This document shows, piece by piece, positions 1 through 6,166 of a DNA stretch of 7,134 bases. The stretch is taken from contig CALJPJ010000003.1 in NCBI GenBank assembly GCA_937980625.1, forward strand, positions 1 to 7,134. The letters are read 5' to 3'. The stretch is from an uncultured Bdellovibrionales bacterium. Its GTDB lineage: Bacteria; Bdellovibrionota; Bdellovibrionia; Bdellovibrionales; UBA1609. The notes below the pieces were generated by a model. That model had not been told where the DNA came from and ran no database searches. It was given only the letters and a program-made list of their open reading frames with translations. Numbering within the stretch: position 1 is the first letter of the stretch; each line of letters starts with the position of its first letter. Position numbers and translations under genes: made by a program.

Positions 1-136
1 CACCAGATTGGTGTGCCTCTTTAATATCCTCAGCAAATTGGTGAATAACTTTAGGAGAAATACCACTTCCATCAGAACCAGCAAGAGCTTCACCACTTAG
101 TTTTAGTAAAACTCTTTTATAGTTTTTGTCTGCCAA
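1..136 (-). CDS. pyrH: UMP kinase, N-terminal part (runs off the left edge)
   Basis: UMP kinase phosphorylates UMP to UDP, feeding pyrimidine nucleotide synthesis in the cytosol. Only the first 45 codons are in the window. They read MADKNYKRVLLKLSGEALAG and continue with an SGISPKVIHQFAEDI-type stretch, and the KLSGEAL motif at residues 12-18 is the amino-acid-kinase phosphate-binding start typical of PyrH. The start is taken as TTG at 136-134, because no ATG or GTG lies in frame between it and the preceding gene. It sits 8 nt after the tsf stop codon. An AGGT at 146-143, which uses the last two bases of the tsf TAG stop, gives a Shine-Dalgarno match 6-7 nt upstream, and AAGGTG at 153-148 is a second one. 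The order rpsB-tsf-pyrH is conserved in many bacteria, which supports both the call and cotranscription. The initiator choice is inference; the family call is firm. Confidence 0.94.
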   Translation of the reverse strand, partial: MADKNYKRVLLKLSGEALAGSDGSGISPKVIHQFAEDIKEAHQSG

Positions 137-144
137 TTTTATAC

Positions 145-798
145 CTACACCTTTTGAGCTGCAGCGACTTCTTCAGCAAAGCTTTGCGTTTTCTTTTTCT
201 CAATACCTTCGCCAAGCTCCCATCTTACAAAACGACGGATGACTAGGTTTTCTCCAATCTTAGCAATTTTTTCATTTAAAAAGTCTTGAACGGTAATGTC
301 TGGGTTTTTAACATATTTTTGTTTTAATAAGCTTTGCTCAGACATCCATTTGTTGATTTGGCCATCTAAGATTTTAGCTAAGAACTCTTCTTTTTTACCC
401 TCTTCTAAGGCTTTAGCTTTTAAGATAGATCGTTCTTTTTCGATTTTATCTGCGGGAATTTCATCTTCAGAAACACACTCAGGAGCTGCAGCAGCAATAT
501 GCATAGCAATGTCTTTTATAAAAGTTTGAAACTCGTCATTTCTAGCAACAAAGTCAGTTTCAGAGTTAACTTCTAGTAAAACACCAATGCGACCACCAGC
601 ATGTAAGTACGAGGTAACTAATCCTTCTGCTGCTGTGCGACCAGCTTTTTTAGCTGCTTTACTTAGTCCCTTTTTTCTTAGCCATTCAATAGCTTTGTCA
701 AAGTCACCATCAGACTCAGTTAAAGCTTTTTTGCAATCTAACATTCCAGCACTTGTTTTTTGTCTCAACTCTTTTACTGCAGATGCAGAGATTCCCAT
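145..798 (-). CDS. tsf: Translation elongation factor Ts (short form)
   Basis: EF-Ts is the nucleotide-exchange factor that releases GDP from EF-Tu during translation elongation. The 217-residue product has the N-terminal UBA-like module (about 1-55) with the signature LRQKTSAGMLDCKKAL at 11-26. The EF-Tu-contacting motif TDFVARN is at 81-87, followed by a core subdomain and a C-terminal helix-rich end (IGENLVIRRF at 181-190). The E. coli protein is about 283 residues. This length is nearer the short class known from Thermus, which has one core subdomain instead of two, so it may act as a dimer (inference). The start ATG at 798 has a strong AAGGAG at 810-805 with a 6-nt spacer. The gene follows rpsB by 76 nt and precedes pyrH by 8 nt, as in the usual rpsB-tsf-pyrH operon. 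Confidence 0.98.
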   Translation of the reverse strand: MGISASAVKELRQKTSAGMLDCKKALTESDGDFDKAIEWLRKKGLSKAAKKAGRTAAEGLVTSYLHAGGRIGVLLEVNSETDFVARNDEFQTFIKDIAMHIAAAAPECVSEDEIPADKIEKERSILKAKALEEGKKEEFLAKILDGQINKWMSEQSLLKQKYVKNPDITVQDFLNEKIAKIGENLVIRRFVRWELGEGIEKKKTQSFAEEVAAAQKV

Positions 799-804
799 TT
801 TTCA

Positions 805-810
805 CTCCTT
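805..810 (-). promoter_or_regulatory. Shine-Dalgarno site of tsf
   Basis: AAGGAG lies 6 nt before the tsf ATG. It is one of the strongest ribosome binding sites in the window and directly adjoins the 3' arm of the hairpin at 811-828. Confidence 0.8.
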
Positions 811-828
811 CCCCATATAAGCTTGGGG
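811..828 (-). promoter_or_regulatory. Hairpin in the rpsB-tsf spacer abutting the tsf Shine-Dalgarno
   Basis: In the RNA sense, CCCCA (828-824) pairs with UGGGG (815-811) around an 8-nt loop. The last G of the stem touches the first A of the tsf AAGGAG. There is no U-tract after it, so it is not a classical terminator. It could tune tsf initiation or protect a processed 5' end. The pairing is directly visible; the role is inference. The rest of the 76-nt spacer is nearly pure A/T, and the heptamer TTATATG occurs twice (837-831 and 820-814). Confidence 0.4.
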
Positions 829-874
829 TTCATATAAAATTTAAAAATAACTTAAAATATTAAAGGACAAATAA

Positions 875-1822
875 TTATGATTTTTTGTCCTCGGTAGTGG
901 CAGTATTTTCAGTAGTTGTTTTGTCAGTTGCAACAGCACTTTCTTTTTTATCAAGCTCAAGTTCAATTTCAACGTCCTCAGCAGTACCAGCGGCAACAAA
1001 CTTACGTCCTTTACTTGCTTTTTTGAATACAGCAGGTCCGCCATCAGAAGAAGCTTCTTTTTTGTCAGCTTTAGACTCATTGGCAGCTTTTTTGGCTCGT
1101 TCTTTGTTTTCTTTTTCAATAACTACTTTTCTTTCAGCCCAAACTTTAGAGCCTTCGTTATAAGCATCAGCGATCATATTGCTAAATAGTTTTATTGAGC
1201 GAATAGCATCATCGTTGCCTGGGATTGGATAATCAATAACGTTAGGGTCTGTATTAGAATCAGCAATCCCAATGACCTTCATTCCTAATTTTTTAGCTTC
1301 AGCGACAGCGATATGCTCTTTATTTAAGTCAACAACGAAAATGGCTGCAGGGCTATCTTTCATGTCTTTGATACCGTCAAGGTAGTCACATAAACGAGTA
1401 TATTCTTTGTCGATTTTAGCACGTTCTTTTTTAGAGAAAAAATCGAGTTCGTTTTTTTCTTTCATACGCTCAATTTTTCTTAAACGATCAATACTTGTTT
1501 TAATGGTAGTGAAATTTGTAAGCATACCTCCAAGCCATCTTTTGGTGACATGGTATTGGTTACATGATTCAGCAGCTTCTTTTATAGGAATAACAGCTTG
1601 TTTTTTTGTACCAACAAAAATCATACGTCCGCCATTTGCGGCCATTTCTTTAACGTATTCAGCAGCTTGCCTTGCTCTGATTACAGATTTTTGTAAATCA
1701 ATGATATGAATTCCACCGCGAGCAGAATAAACATAAGGTTTCATTTTTGGGTTCCAACGATGTGTTTGGTGCCCGAAATGGACGCCTGCGTCCAACATTT
1801 CTTTCATTGTAATTTGTGCCAT
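875..1822 (-). CDS. rpsB: Ribosomal protein S2 with a long charged C-terminal tail
   Basis: S2 is a late-assembling protein of the 30S subunit. The 315-residue product opens with MAQITMKEMLDAGVHFGHQT and carries the family signatures HFGHQTHRWNPKMKPYVYS (about 15-33) and PIPGNDDAIRSIKLF (199-213). The conserved fold ends near residue 225. The E. coli protein is about 241 residues, so some 85-90 extra residues follow here. They are rich in Lys, Glu, Ala and Thr and include a KKAANESKADKKEASS-type stretch and a VEIELELDKKE stretch. The ATG at 1822 is set by homology and by a GAGAGG Shine-Dalgarno at 1833-1828, 5 nt upstream. The gene is the first of the rpsB-tsf-pyrH operon and is preceded by a structured leader RNA that overlaps its ribosome binding site, suggesting autogenous control. 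The coding call is certain; the tail's function is unknown. Confidence 0.98.
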   Translation of the reverse strand: MAQITMKEMLDAGVHFGHQTHRWNPKMKPYVYSARGGIHIIDLQKSVIRARQAAEYVKEMAANGGRMIFVGTKKQAVIPIKEAAESCNQYHVTKRWLGGMLTNFTTIKTSIDRLRKIERMKEKNELDFFSKKERAKIDKEYTRLCDYLDGIKDMKDSPAAIFVVDLNKEHIAVAEAKKLGMKVIGIADSNTDPNVIDYPIPGNDDAIRSIKLFSNMIADAYNEGSKVWAERKVVIEKENKERAKKAANESKADKKEASSDGGPAVFKKASKGRKFVAAGTAEDVEIELELDKKESAVATDKTTTENTATTEDKKS

Positions 1823-1908
1823 ATCGACCTCTCTGGTTGTGCCTCCCTGCGTATTTAGCCTCTTAATTAAAAGGACCAGAGTATGTACACAGGTGCGTGT
1901 TAATAATT
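1823..1908 (-). ncRNA. Structured rpsB leader with possible pseudoknot (candidate S2 autoregulatory element)
   Basis: In the RNA sense three helices can be drawn. P1 is CCUGUGUA (1893-1886) with UACGCAGG (1853-1846), 8 bp including one G-U. P2 is a hairpin, CCUUUU (1874-1869) with AAGAGG (1864-1859), closing an AAUU tetraloop with one G-U. P3 is CUCUGGU (1881-1875) with ACCAGAG (1837-1831), 7 perfect Watson-Crick pairs. The strand order is P1, P3, P2, P2, P1, P3, so P1 and P3 cross and form an H-type pseudoknot with P2 nested in the middle. The connecting loops are CAUA (4 nt), CUAAA (5 nt) and an 8-nt stretch (1845-1838). P3 ends inside the rpsB Shine-Dalgarno. A competing small hairpin, ACAC/GUGU (1900-1897 with 1890-1887), would disrupt P1. 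Known knowledge: S2 represses its own operon through the rpsB leader in E. coli and relatives. That this RNA binds S2 is inference. Confidence 0.6.
1828..1833 (-). promoter_or_regulatory. Shine-Dalgarno site of rpsB, partly inside a helix
   Basis: GAGAGG lies 5 nt before the rpsB ATG. Its first three bases (1833-1831) are also the end of the ACCAGAG strand that can pair with CUCUGGU at 1881-1875. A second purine-rich site, GGGAGG (1847-1842), lies about 19 nt from the start codon and could act as a standby or decoy site. Confidence 0.6.
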
Positions 1909-1915
1909 AGGAGAA

Positions 1916-1944
1916 GATATAGCACAGTGGATGTAGTGGTGCAA
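1916..1944 (-). promoter_or_regulatory. Probable sigma70-type promoter of rpsB-tsf
   Basis: TTGCAC (1944-1939) and TATATC (1921-1916) are separated by exactly 17 nt. The bases TGC just before the -10 form an extended -10 (TGn) element. The -35 matches consensus only in TTG, and the -10 matches in TATA. The predicted start is near 1909-1908, about 86 nt before the ATG and about 15 nt before the first strand of the leader structure, which makes the placement sensible. No clear terminator separates it from the upstream gene, so read-through into rpsB is also possible. Confidence 0.4.
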
Positions 1945-2011
1945 TATTAAAAGGCACAAACAAAAAGGAAAACACCTAAAAAAAACTAAGTGATTTCAGA
2001 GTCTTAAATAA

Positions 2012-3103
2012 CTACTGCACGGGCTCGGGTTCACTGCTAGCATCAACTGAGAAAAAGGGGTGATTTTCAAGCTTTTGCGTAAGTTCAATTGAGGCTAAAA
2101 AATCATTTTCTTTGGAAAATAAAGGGGAGGCACACAAAAGATTGTCAATACCCTTAATCATTCCAAAACTTTTAAAGTCTAAGTCAATAAAGCCATGAGT
2201 TTGGTCTTTAACAATGACCTTTTCAAACTCAACAAAGTCATAAAATTTAGGATAGGCTCTTTTAATTTGGCGCTTAATATTTTTTAAGTTTGAGCCGACT
2301 TTTTCGATGTCTTCAGTAAGGTCAGACGGCATTAATAGCATCCATTGAGAATACTGTTCATCATTTTTTGACCAAAAATAGCCTAAACAGGGTTCAAAGT
2401 CCTCTTTGTTTCCCATTAGAAAGTGTAAATCGTCAGTTTTATGAAACTTTTCAGAGTGCTTATAAATTATTTGTAAGCAGCTTAGTGGTTTTAGTTTTGT
2501 TATTTTTTGTCTAAAGCGACCAGGGAGGTCGTTATGATCAATCACGTTTAAAAGCTTATTTGGAGGGTCACAAAAAATAAGTTGTTTAGTAGATAGTTTT
2601 TTTTGTCCATTTAACATTACAGAGCAAATTTTCTTATCGGTGACCAAAATATCAGTAACCTCGCACTGATCAAAGACTTCGCCCTTAAAAGTTGTTAGTA
2701 ATTGATTATTAATTTCATTATAACCCTTATTTAGAGTAATGGTTTCAGACTCGTTGTACCAAGTTAAATCATCAATAGATTTACCAGCCCTTTCTCCAAA
2801 ACCTAAAAATTGTACGAGTTTACCAGAGTCAATAGTGACCGGAGCAGTTTCGCTTTCTGAGATTTTAATATCAAGACTATATTTGTTAGAAAACCATTTA
2901 ATTTTATTTATGCTATCATTTTTCTTAGGAATGTATTGAAAATCTCCAGAAAACTCCGCTGATGATCGATACATATTTTGGCCTTCATAGGAATTGATTA
3001 AGGCAACGTTATAACTTTGAGAAAGAGAGCTTGCTAATGTTATGCCGGTTAAATTATTTCCAATTACAATGATGTCGAATTCTTTTTTGTTTTGCTTAGC
3101 CAT
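2012..3103 (-). CDS. Degenerate FAD/NAD(P)-binding amine-oxidase-like protein
   Basis: The 363-residue product begins with a Rossmann-type beta-alpha-beta unit: FDIIVIGNNLTGITLASSLS at 9-28, then YNVALINS at 31-38. The usual GxGxxG reads G15-N-N17-L-T-G20, so the middle glycine is replaced. The segment from about 123 to 187 looks like the second FAD-contacting region of the CrtI/protoporphyrinogen-oxidase superfamily. It has NKGYNEINNQLL, then alternating beta strands with V149-DILV and SVMLNG, then LIFCDPPNKLL. The C-terminal segment at 319-329 (IDNLLCASPLF) sits where active members have a 'LYLAGD' type FAD motif, and the acidic residue is missing. I infer a flavoprotein relative that may bind its cofactor weakly or not at all. 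Substrate and pathway are unknown. The start ATG at 3103 lacks a good Shine-Dalgarno, but the N-terminal fold begins right after it. The gene stands 101 nt from its upstream neighbour and 189 nt from rpsB. Confidence 0.85.
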   Translation of the reverse strand: MAKQNKKEFDIIVIGNNLTGITLASSLSQSYNVALINSYEGQNMYRSSAEFSGDFQYIPKKNDSINKIKWFSNKYSLDIKISESETAPVTIDSGKLVQFLGFGERAGKSIDDLTWYNESETITLNKGYNEINNQLLTTFKGEVFDQCEVTDILVTDKKICSVMLNGQKKLSTKQLIFCDPPNKLLNVIDHNDLPGRFRQKITKLKPLSCLQIIYKHSEKFHKTDDLHFLMGNKEDFEPCLGYFWSKNDEQYSQWMLLMPSDLTEDIEKVGSNLKNIKRQIKRAYPKFYDFVEFEKVIVKDQTHGFIDLDFKSFGMIKGIDNLLCASPLFSKENDFLASIELTQKLENHPFFSVDASSEPEPVQ

Positions 3104-3204
3104 ATATAAATATCATCACTGGCTTTTGCTAAGATCAAGAAGAATATACGTCCGACTCGAGAGGTTAAGCTCATTATTATTTAGGTGCGAAAAAAATGAA
3201 CTAT

Positions 3205-4128
3205 TTAGAACTTAAGCTTGACTAAGAAAAATGATGCTATTTTTAAGCAAATTTTTACGGGAAGTTTTAAGTAAACATTTTTTTTAAGCTGTGCAGCGAA
3301 AAAAGGGGAGTACTTATAATAATAATAAACAAAATTTCGACCAAAATAACTTTTTCTCAGGCATTGATCTCGAAAGTTTCTTAAGGTGTAAAGTTCTAAG
3401 GAATTTGGGTCATCATCAAAGACAGCTGTTGCGATAAAACAAGAGCCTTTGTAAACCTTAGTGTCATTGAATAATTTTTTTATAACTTTATCATGTTTAG
3501 CCTGTTTTATGTACTTGTGAATTTTACGAACAATAGAACTTTTTCCTCTTGCAAATGGAAGAAACTCACAAAGGTTACGGCACATATTTTGTAGTTTGGC
3601 AGTACCAGGTTCATAATTATCATAAATATATATTAAATCCCAAAATAAATGACATAGCAAAGTAGCTTCATGTTTACGGTGTTCCTCGCTAATCATTTTT
3701 GGTTTTAAACCCTCTTCACCGTTATTAAAAACTGCTTCTAGAATTTGAATATATTCTTCAAACAACCTTTGAGCTTCAGGGTATATTTTCTGCGACATCA
3801 ATGAACGGCCAGTTTTTAAAATATCAATTTTATTATTCCATTTATTAAGTAAGGCTTCCATTTTTTGTTTTTGTTCGGCTTTCATTTTTCCGATGTGTGT
3901 AATCTGATCGTTATAATTAATGAGACAATCACTACAGACTGAGTCGAATTCAATAACTATATTGGATTCAGCTAAAGCTAATTTAGTAAAATCATCAACA
4001 ATTTCAAGGTCTAGAGTTTCTTCTTTACAGGATGGACACTTACCAAAATCGTCATCGAGATCTTCACTTAAAAAATCGAACTCCGTATTATCGCTATCTA
4101 AATCATTATTGTTTTGGTTGTCATCCAT
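3205..4128 (-). CDS. Acidic zinc-ribbon protein with C-terminal CFI-box domain
   Basis: A protein of 307 residues with three visible parts. Residues 1-29 are very rich in Asp, Asn and Glu and look disordered. Residues 30-70 carry two CxxC pairs, C31-PS-C34 and C65-SD-C68, spaced as in a zinc ribbon. Residues 75-225 are probably helical, including a tetratricopeptide-like stretch around YPEAQRLFEEYIQILEAVF (116-134). From residue 228 comes GSCFIATAVFDDDPNSLELY, followed by LRNFRDQCLRKSYFGRNFVYYYY and SPFFAAQL. This matches the known CFI-box C-terminal domain, with C230 as the key cysteine, and ends in a short hydrophobic basic tail. CFI-box ends have been suggested to be sorting or anchoring signals, but no signal peptide is visible here. 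The ATG at 4128 lies 9 nt after the priA stop, with only a weak TAAG upstream, so it is probably translated by coupling to priA. Function unknown. Confidence 0.88.
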   Translation of the reverse strand: MDDNQNNNDLDSDNTEFDFLSEDLDDDFGKCPSCKEETLDLEIVDDFTKLALAESNIVIEFDSVCSDCLINYNDQITHIGKMKAEQKQKMEALLNKWNNKIDILKTGRSLMSQKIYPEAQRLFEEYIQILEAVFNNGEEGLKPKMISEEHRKHEATLLCHLFWDLIYIYDNYEPGTAKLQNMCRNLCEFLPFARGKSSIVRKIHKYIKQAKHDKVIKKLFNDTKVYKGSCFIATAVFDDDPNSLELYTLRNFRDQCLRKSYFGRNFVYYYYKYSPFFAAQLKKNVYLKLPVKICLKIASFFLVKLKF

Positions 4129-4137
4129 AGCTTAGTA

Positions 4138-6165
4138 TTACATCATGCTTATAGGGTCTATGTCGACCATGACTTTTACTCTTGAGGTAAAAATTTTCTT
4201 TTTATTTGAAAGTAAGTACTTACAAAAATGTCTAATATACTGATGGTTTTCACTTAGAATAAGCATTTGATGTCTATAATTATTTTTTAACTTGTACAAC
4301 GGGGCTTGACTTGGGCCTAGTAGGCGGACTTTAAACTCGTGACTAGTTTTCTCTTTATATTGTTCGCAGAATTCACGGAGTCGATCAGTACTTTGGTTGA
4401 GGTGGTTGAGTTGACTGCTTGAAATACGGAGAAGTGCAAGTCGAGAGGTTGGTGGAAATTGCACTGACTCTCTCATTTTAAGTTCTTCTGAAGCAAAAGC
4501 CTCAAAATTATTACTTAGGGCATGGGTGATACTAGGATGTTCTGTATTGTAAGCCTGGATTATGACAACTCCGCTATCATCTTTATTTCTTCCGGCTCGA
4601 CCACTCACTTGGGTGATTAATTGAAAGCTACGCTCATTACTTCTAAAGTTTGGCAAATTAAATGCGACGTCAGCAAGCACTAACCCTACAGTTTGTAAGT
4701 ATTTAAAGTCTAACCCTTTAGCTATCATTTGGGTGCCAATTAAAATATCTATAGTTTGGTTTTCCATTCCGGTTATAATACTTTCTAGTTGATGGCGATT
4801 AGAGACTTTATCTCGATCAACACGCTCGACATTAGCACAAGGAAATAATTTTTTAATATCGACTTCAATTTTTTCAGTACCTAATCCTAGAGGCTTAATT
4901 TCTATGCTCGTACAAGAGGGACACTTCTCTTTGTAGACATCGGAATAACTACAATAATGGCAAGTAAGATCTTTTTTTCTGTGTAAAGTTAAAGAAATTT
5001 CACAATTTGGACACTCATAAACATAGCCACAGTCAGGGCAAACGACAACCTGAGCAATACCTCTGCGGTTTAAAAATAAAGCGGTTTGCTTTTTATTGTT
5101 TAAAGTGACTTTAATTTGATCGTATAGTTTCTGGCTGAGCCAAAAGGGGAGATTGTCTTTGTTCGTGTTTTCAATTTCACGAGTTTCTCTTTCTTTTTTT
5201 AGATCAATCACAAGAGTTTGAGGCATTACTTTTTGATGTACACGGTTTTTCATTTGTAAATAATTATATTTACCAACTTTAGCATGGCTATAGCTTTCTA
5301 GGCTTGGTGTTGCCGAGCCTAGAATAATAGGGCAATTATGCATCTTAGCCAATACAATAGCAGCATCTCTAGCGTGATATTTTAACTTTTCCTCTTGTTT
5401 AAAACTGGACTCATGCTCTTCATCAATAATAATTAAACCAAGGTTTTTGATTGGACAAAATAAAGCGGATCTTGCGCCAATTAAAATTTTTTTATTACCA
5501 GAAAAAGCAGCCCACCATTGATTAGTTTTTTCTCGGGCTGTTAACTGTGAATGAATAATTGCCACCTGATCCTTAAAACGTGCTGAAAATCGGTTAAGTA
5601 ATTGAGGGGTGAGAGAAATTTCAGGAACAAGTACAATGGCTGACTTATTATTTGTAATGCAATCGTTAATGAGATTTAAATAGACTTCTGTTTTTCCAGA
5701 CCCAGTAACTCCATGAAGTAAATGAGTGTTAATTTTTTTTTCAGATTTTATTTTTTGCAATACGCGGAGTTGTTCGTCAGTTAAATTGGGGGCTTGGTCT
5801 TGTTCGATATCTGGTATGACTTGGTATTTCGTTTTACGGTTAGAGTTTTTTTTTAGAGGGGGAAATGCGTGTTCAATGACCATTCCAATTGGGTAAAAAT
5901 AATAATCAGAAACCCATTGGCACCAGCTAAGAAATTTATTAGGAAGCAATGGTCGCTCTTCTGATAAGTTGTTAATCTCTTTAATTGAAAATTTTGAATC
6001 ATGATTTGGAACAGAGTCTAAGATGACTCCTTTGACTTTTCTTTTTCCGAGAGAAACATTTACTGAAGTGCCTTTCGTAAGCTCATGGCTGCCCCAGCTG
6101 TAGGTGAGTGTACTATCAATTGGAGCGTTAACTCCAACCTCATAAAAATAATTAGTATCTGACAT
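4138..6165 (-). CDS. priA: Primosomal replication-restart helicase PriA, apparently without the winged-helix domain
   Basis: PriA recognises stalled forks and D-loops and reloads the replicative helicase. The 675-residue product starts MSDTNYFYEVGVNAP, the expected opening of the 3'-DNA-binding domain (about 1-105). Helicase motifs follow: Walker A GVTGSGKTEVY from 152 with K158, DEEH at 248-251, GSATPS at 283-288, GTQMIAKGLDF at 477-487 and QVSGRAGR at 519-526. Eight zinc-binding cysteines, C376, 379, 385, 388, 402, 405, 415 and 418, are all present. The end, DIDPISMM, resembles known PriA C-termini. In E. coli the Walker lysine is K230, so about 72 residues are missing before it, matching the winged-helix domain. 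The chosen ATG at 6165 is 1 nt after the upstream stop (TAA-A-ATG). Longer in-frame starts, up to 6231, would overlap the previous gene and add residues unlike the family. No Shine-Dalgarno is visible, so translational coupling is likely. Confidence 0.96.
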   Translation of the reverse strand: MSDTNYFYEVGVNAPIDSTLTYSWGSHELTKGTSVNVSLGKRKVKGVILDSVPNHDSKFSIKEINNLSEERPLLPNKFLSWCQWVSDYYFYPIGMVIEHAFPPLKKNSNRKTKYQVIPDIEQDQAPNLTDEQLRVLQKIKSEKKINTHLLHGVTGSGKTEVYLNLINDCITNNKSAIVLVPEISLTPQLLNRFSARFKDQVAIIHSQLTAREKTNQWWAAFSGNKKILIGARSALFCPIKNLGLIIIDEEHESSFKQEEKLKYHARDAAIVLAKMHNCPIILGSATPSLESYSHAKVGKYNYLQMKNRVHQKVMPQTLVIDLKKERETREIENTNKDNLPFWLSQKLYDQIKVTLNNKKQTALFLNRRGIAQVVVCPDCGYVYECPNCEISLTLHRKKDLTCHYCSYSDVYKEKCPSCTSIEIKPLGLGTEKIEVDIKKLFPCANVERVDRDKVSNRHQLESIITGMENQTIDILIGTQMIAKGLDFKYLQTVGLVLADVAFNLPNFRSNERSFQLITQVSGRAGRNKDDSGVVIIQAYNTEHPSITHALSNNFEAFASEELKMRESVQFPPTSRLALLRISSSQLNHLNQSTDRLREFCEQYKEKTSHEFKVRLLGPSQAPLYKLKNNYRHQMLILSENHQYIRHFCKYLLSNKKKIFTSRVKVMVDIDPISMM

Positions 6166-6166
6166 T

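Noticed and set aside
841..1119. A 92-residue minus-strand frame overlapping the rpsB 3' end
   Set aside because: It is a Lys/Leu-rich shadow of the A-rich codons of the S2 tail in another frame, with no plausible ribosome site.
296..1709. Several plus-strand open frames of 66-100 codons opposite tsf and rpsB
   Set aside because: They are antisense shadows of strongly conserved genes, with low-complexity Ser/Phe/Leu-rich translations and no ribosome sites.
1922..1957. Alternating GTGC and GCAC tetramers around the rpsB promoter as a possible operator
   Set aside because: The arms are only 4 bp with unequal spacing (11 and 13 nt), easily expected by chance.
1978..1985. A run of eight T (RNA sense) after the oxidoreductase-like gene, possibly a terminator
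   Set aside because: The best stem before it is only about 4 bp (TAAG/CTTA) with a 12-nt loop, too weak to call.
3190..3196. A run of seven T just after the CFI-box gene, possibly a terminator
   Set aside because: No stable stem precedes it, only AT-rich sequence with short direct repeats.
3104..3204. Promoter for the oxidoreductase-like gene, with TATATT at 3148-3143 as a -10
   Set aside because: The -10 is good, but no -35 resembling consensus lies 16-18 nt upstream. TTGATC at about 3138 paired with TGATAT would put the start inside the gene. No confident choice is possible.
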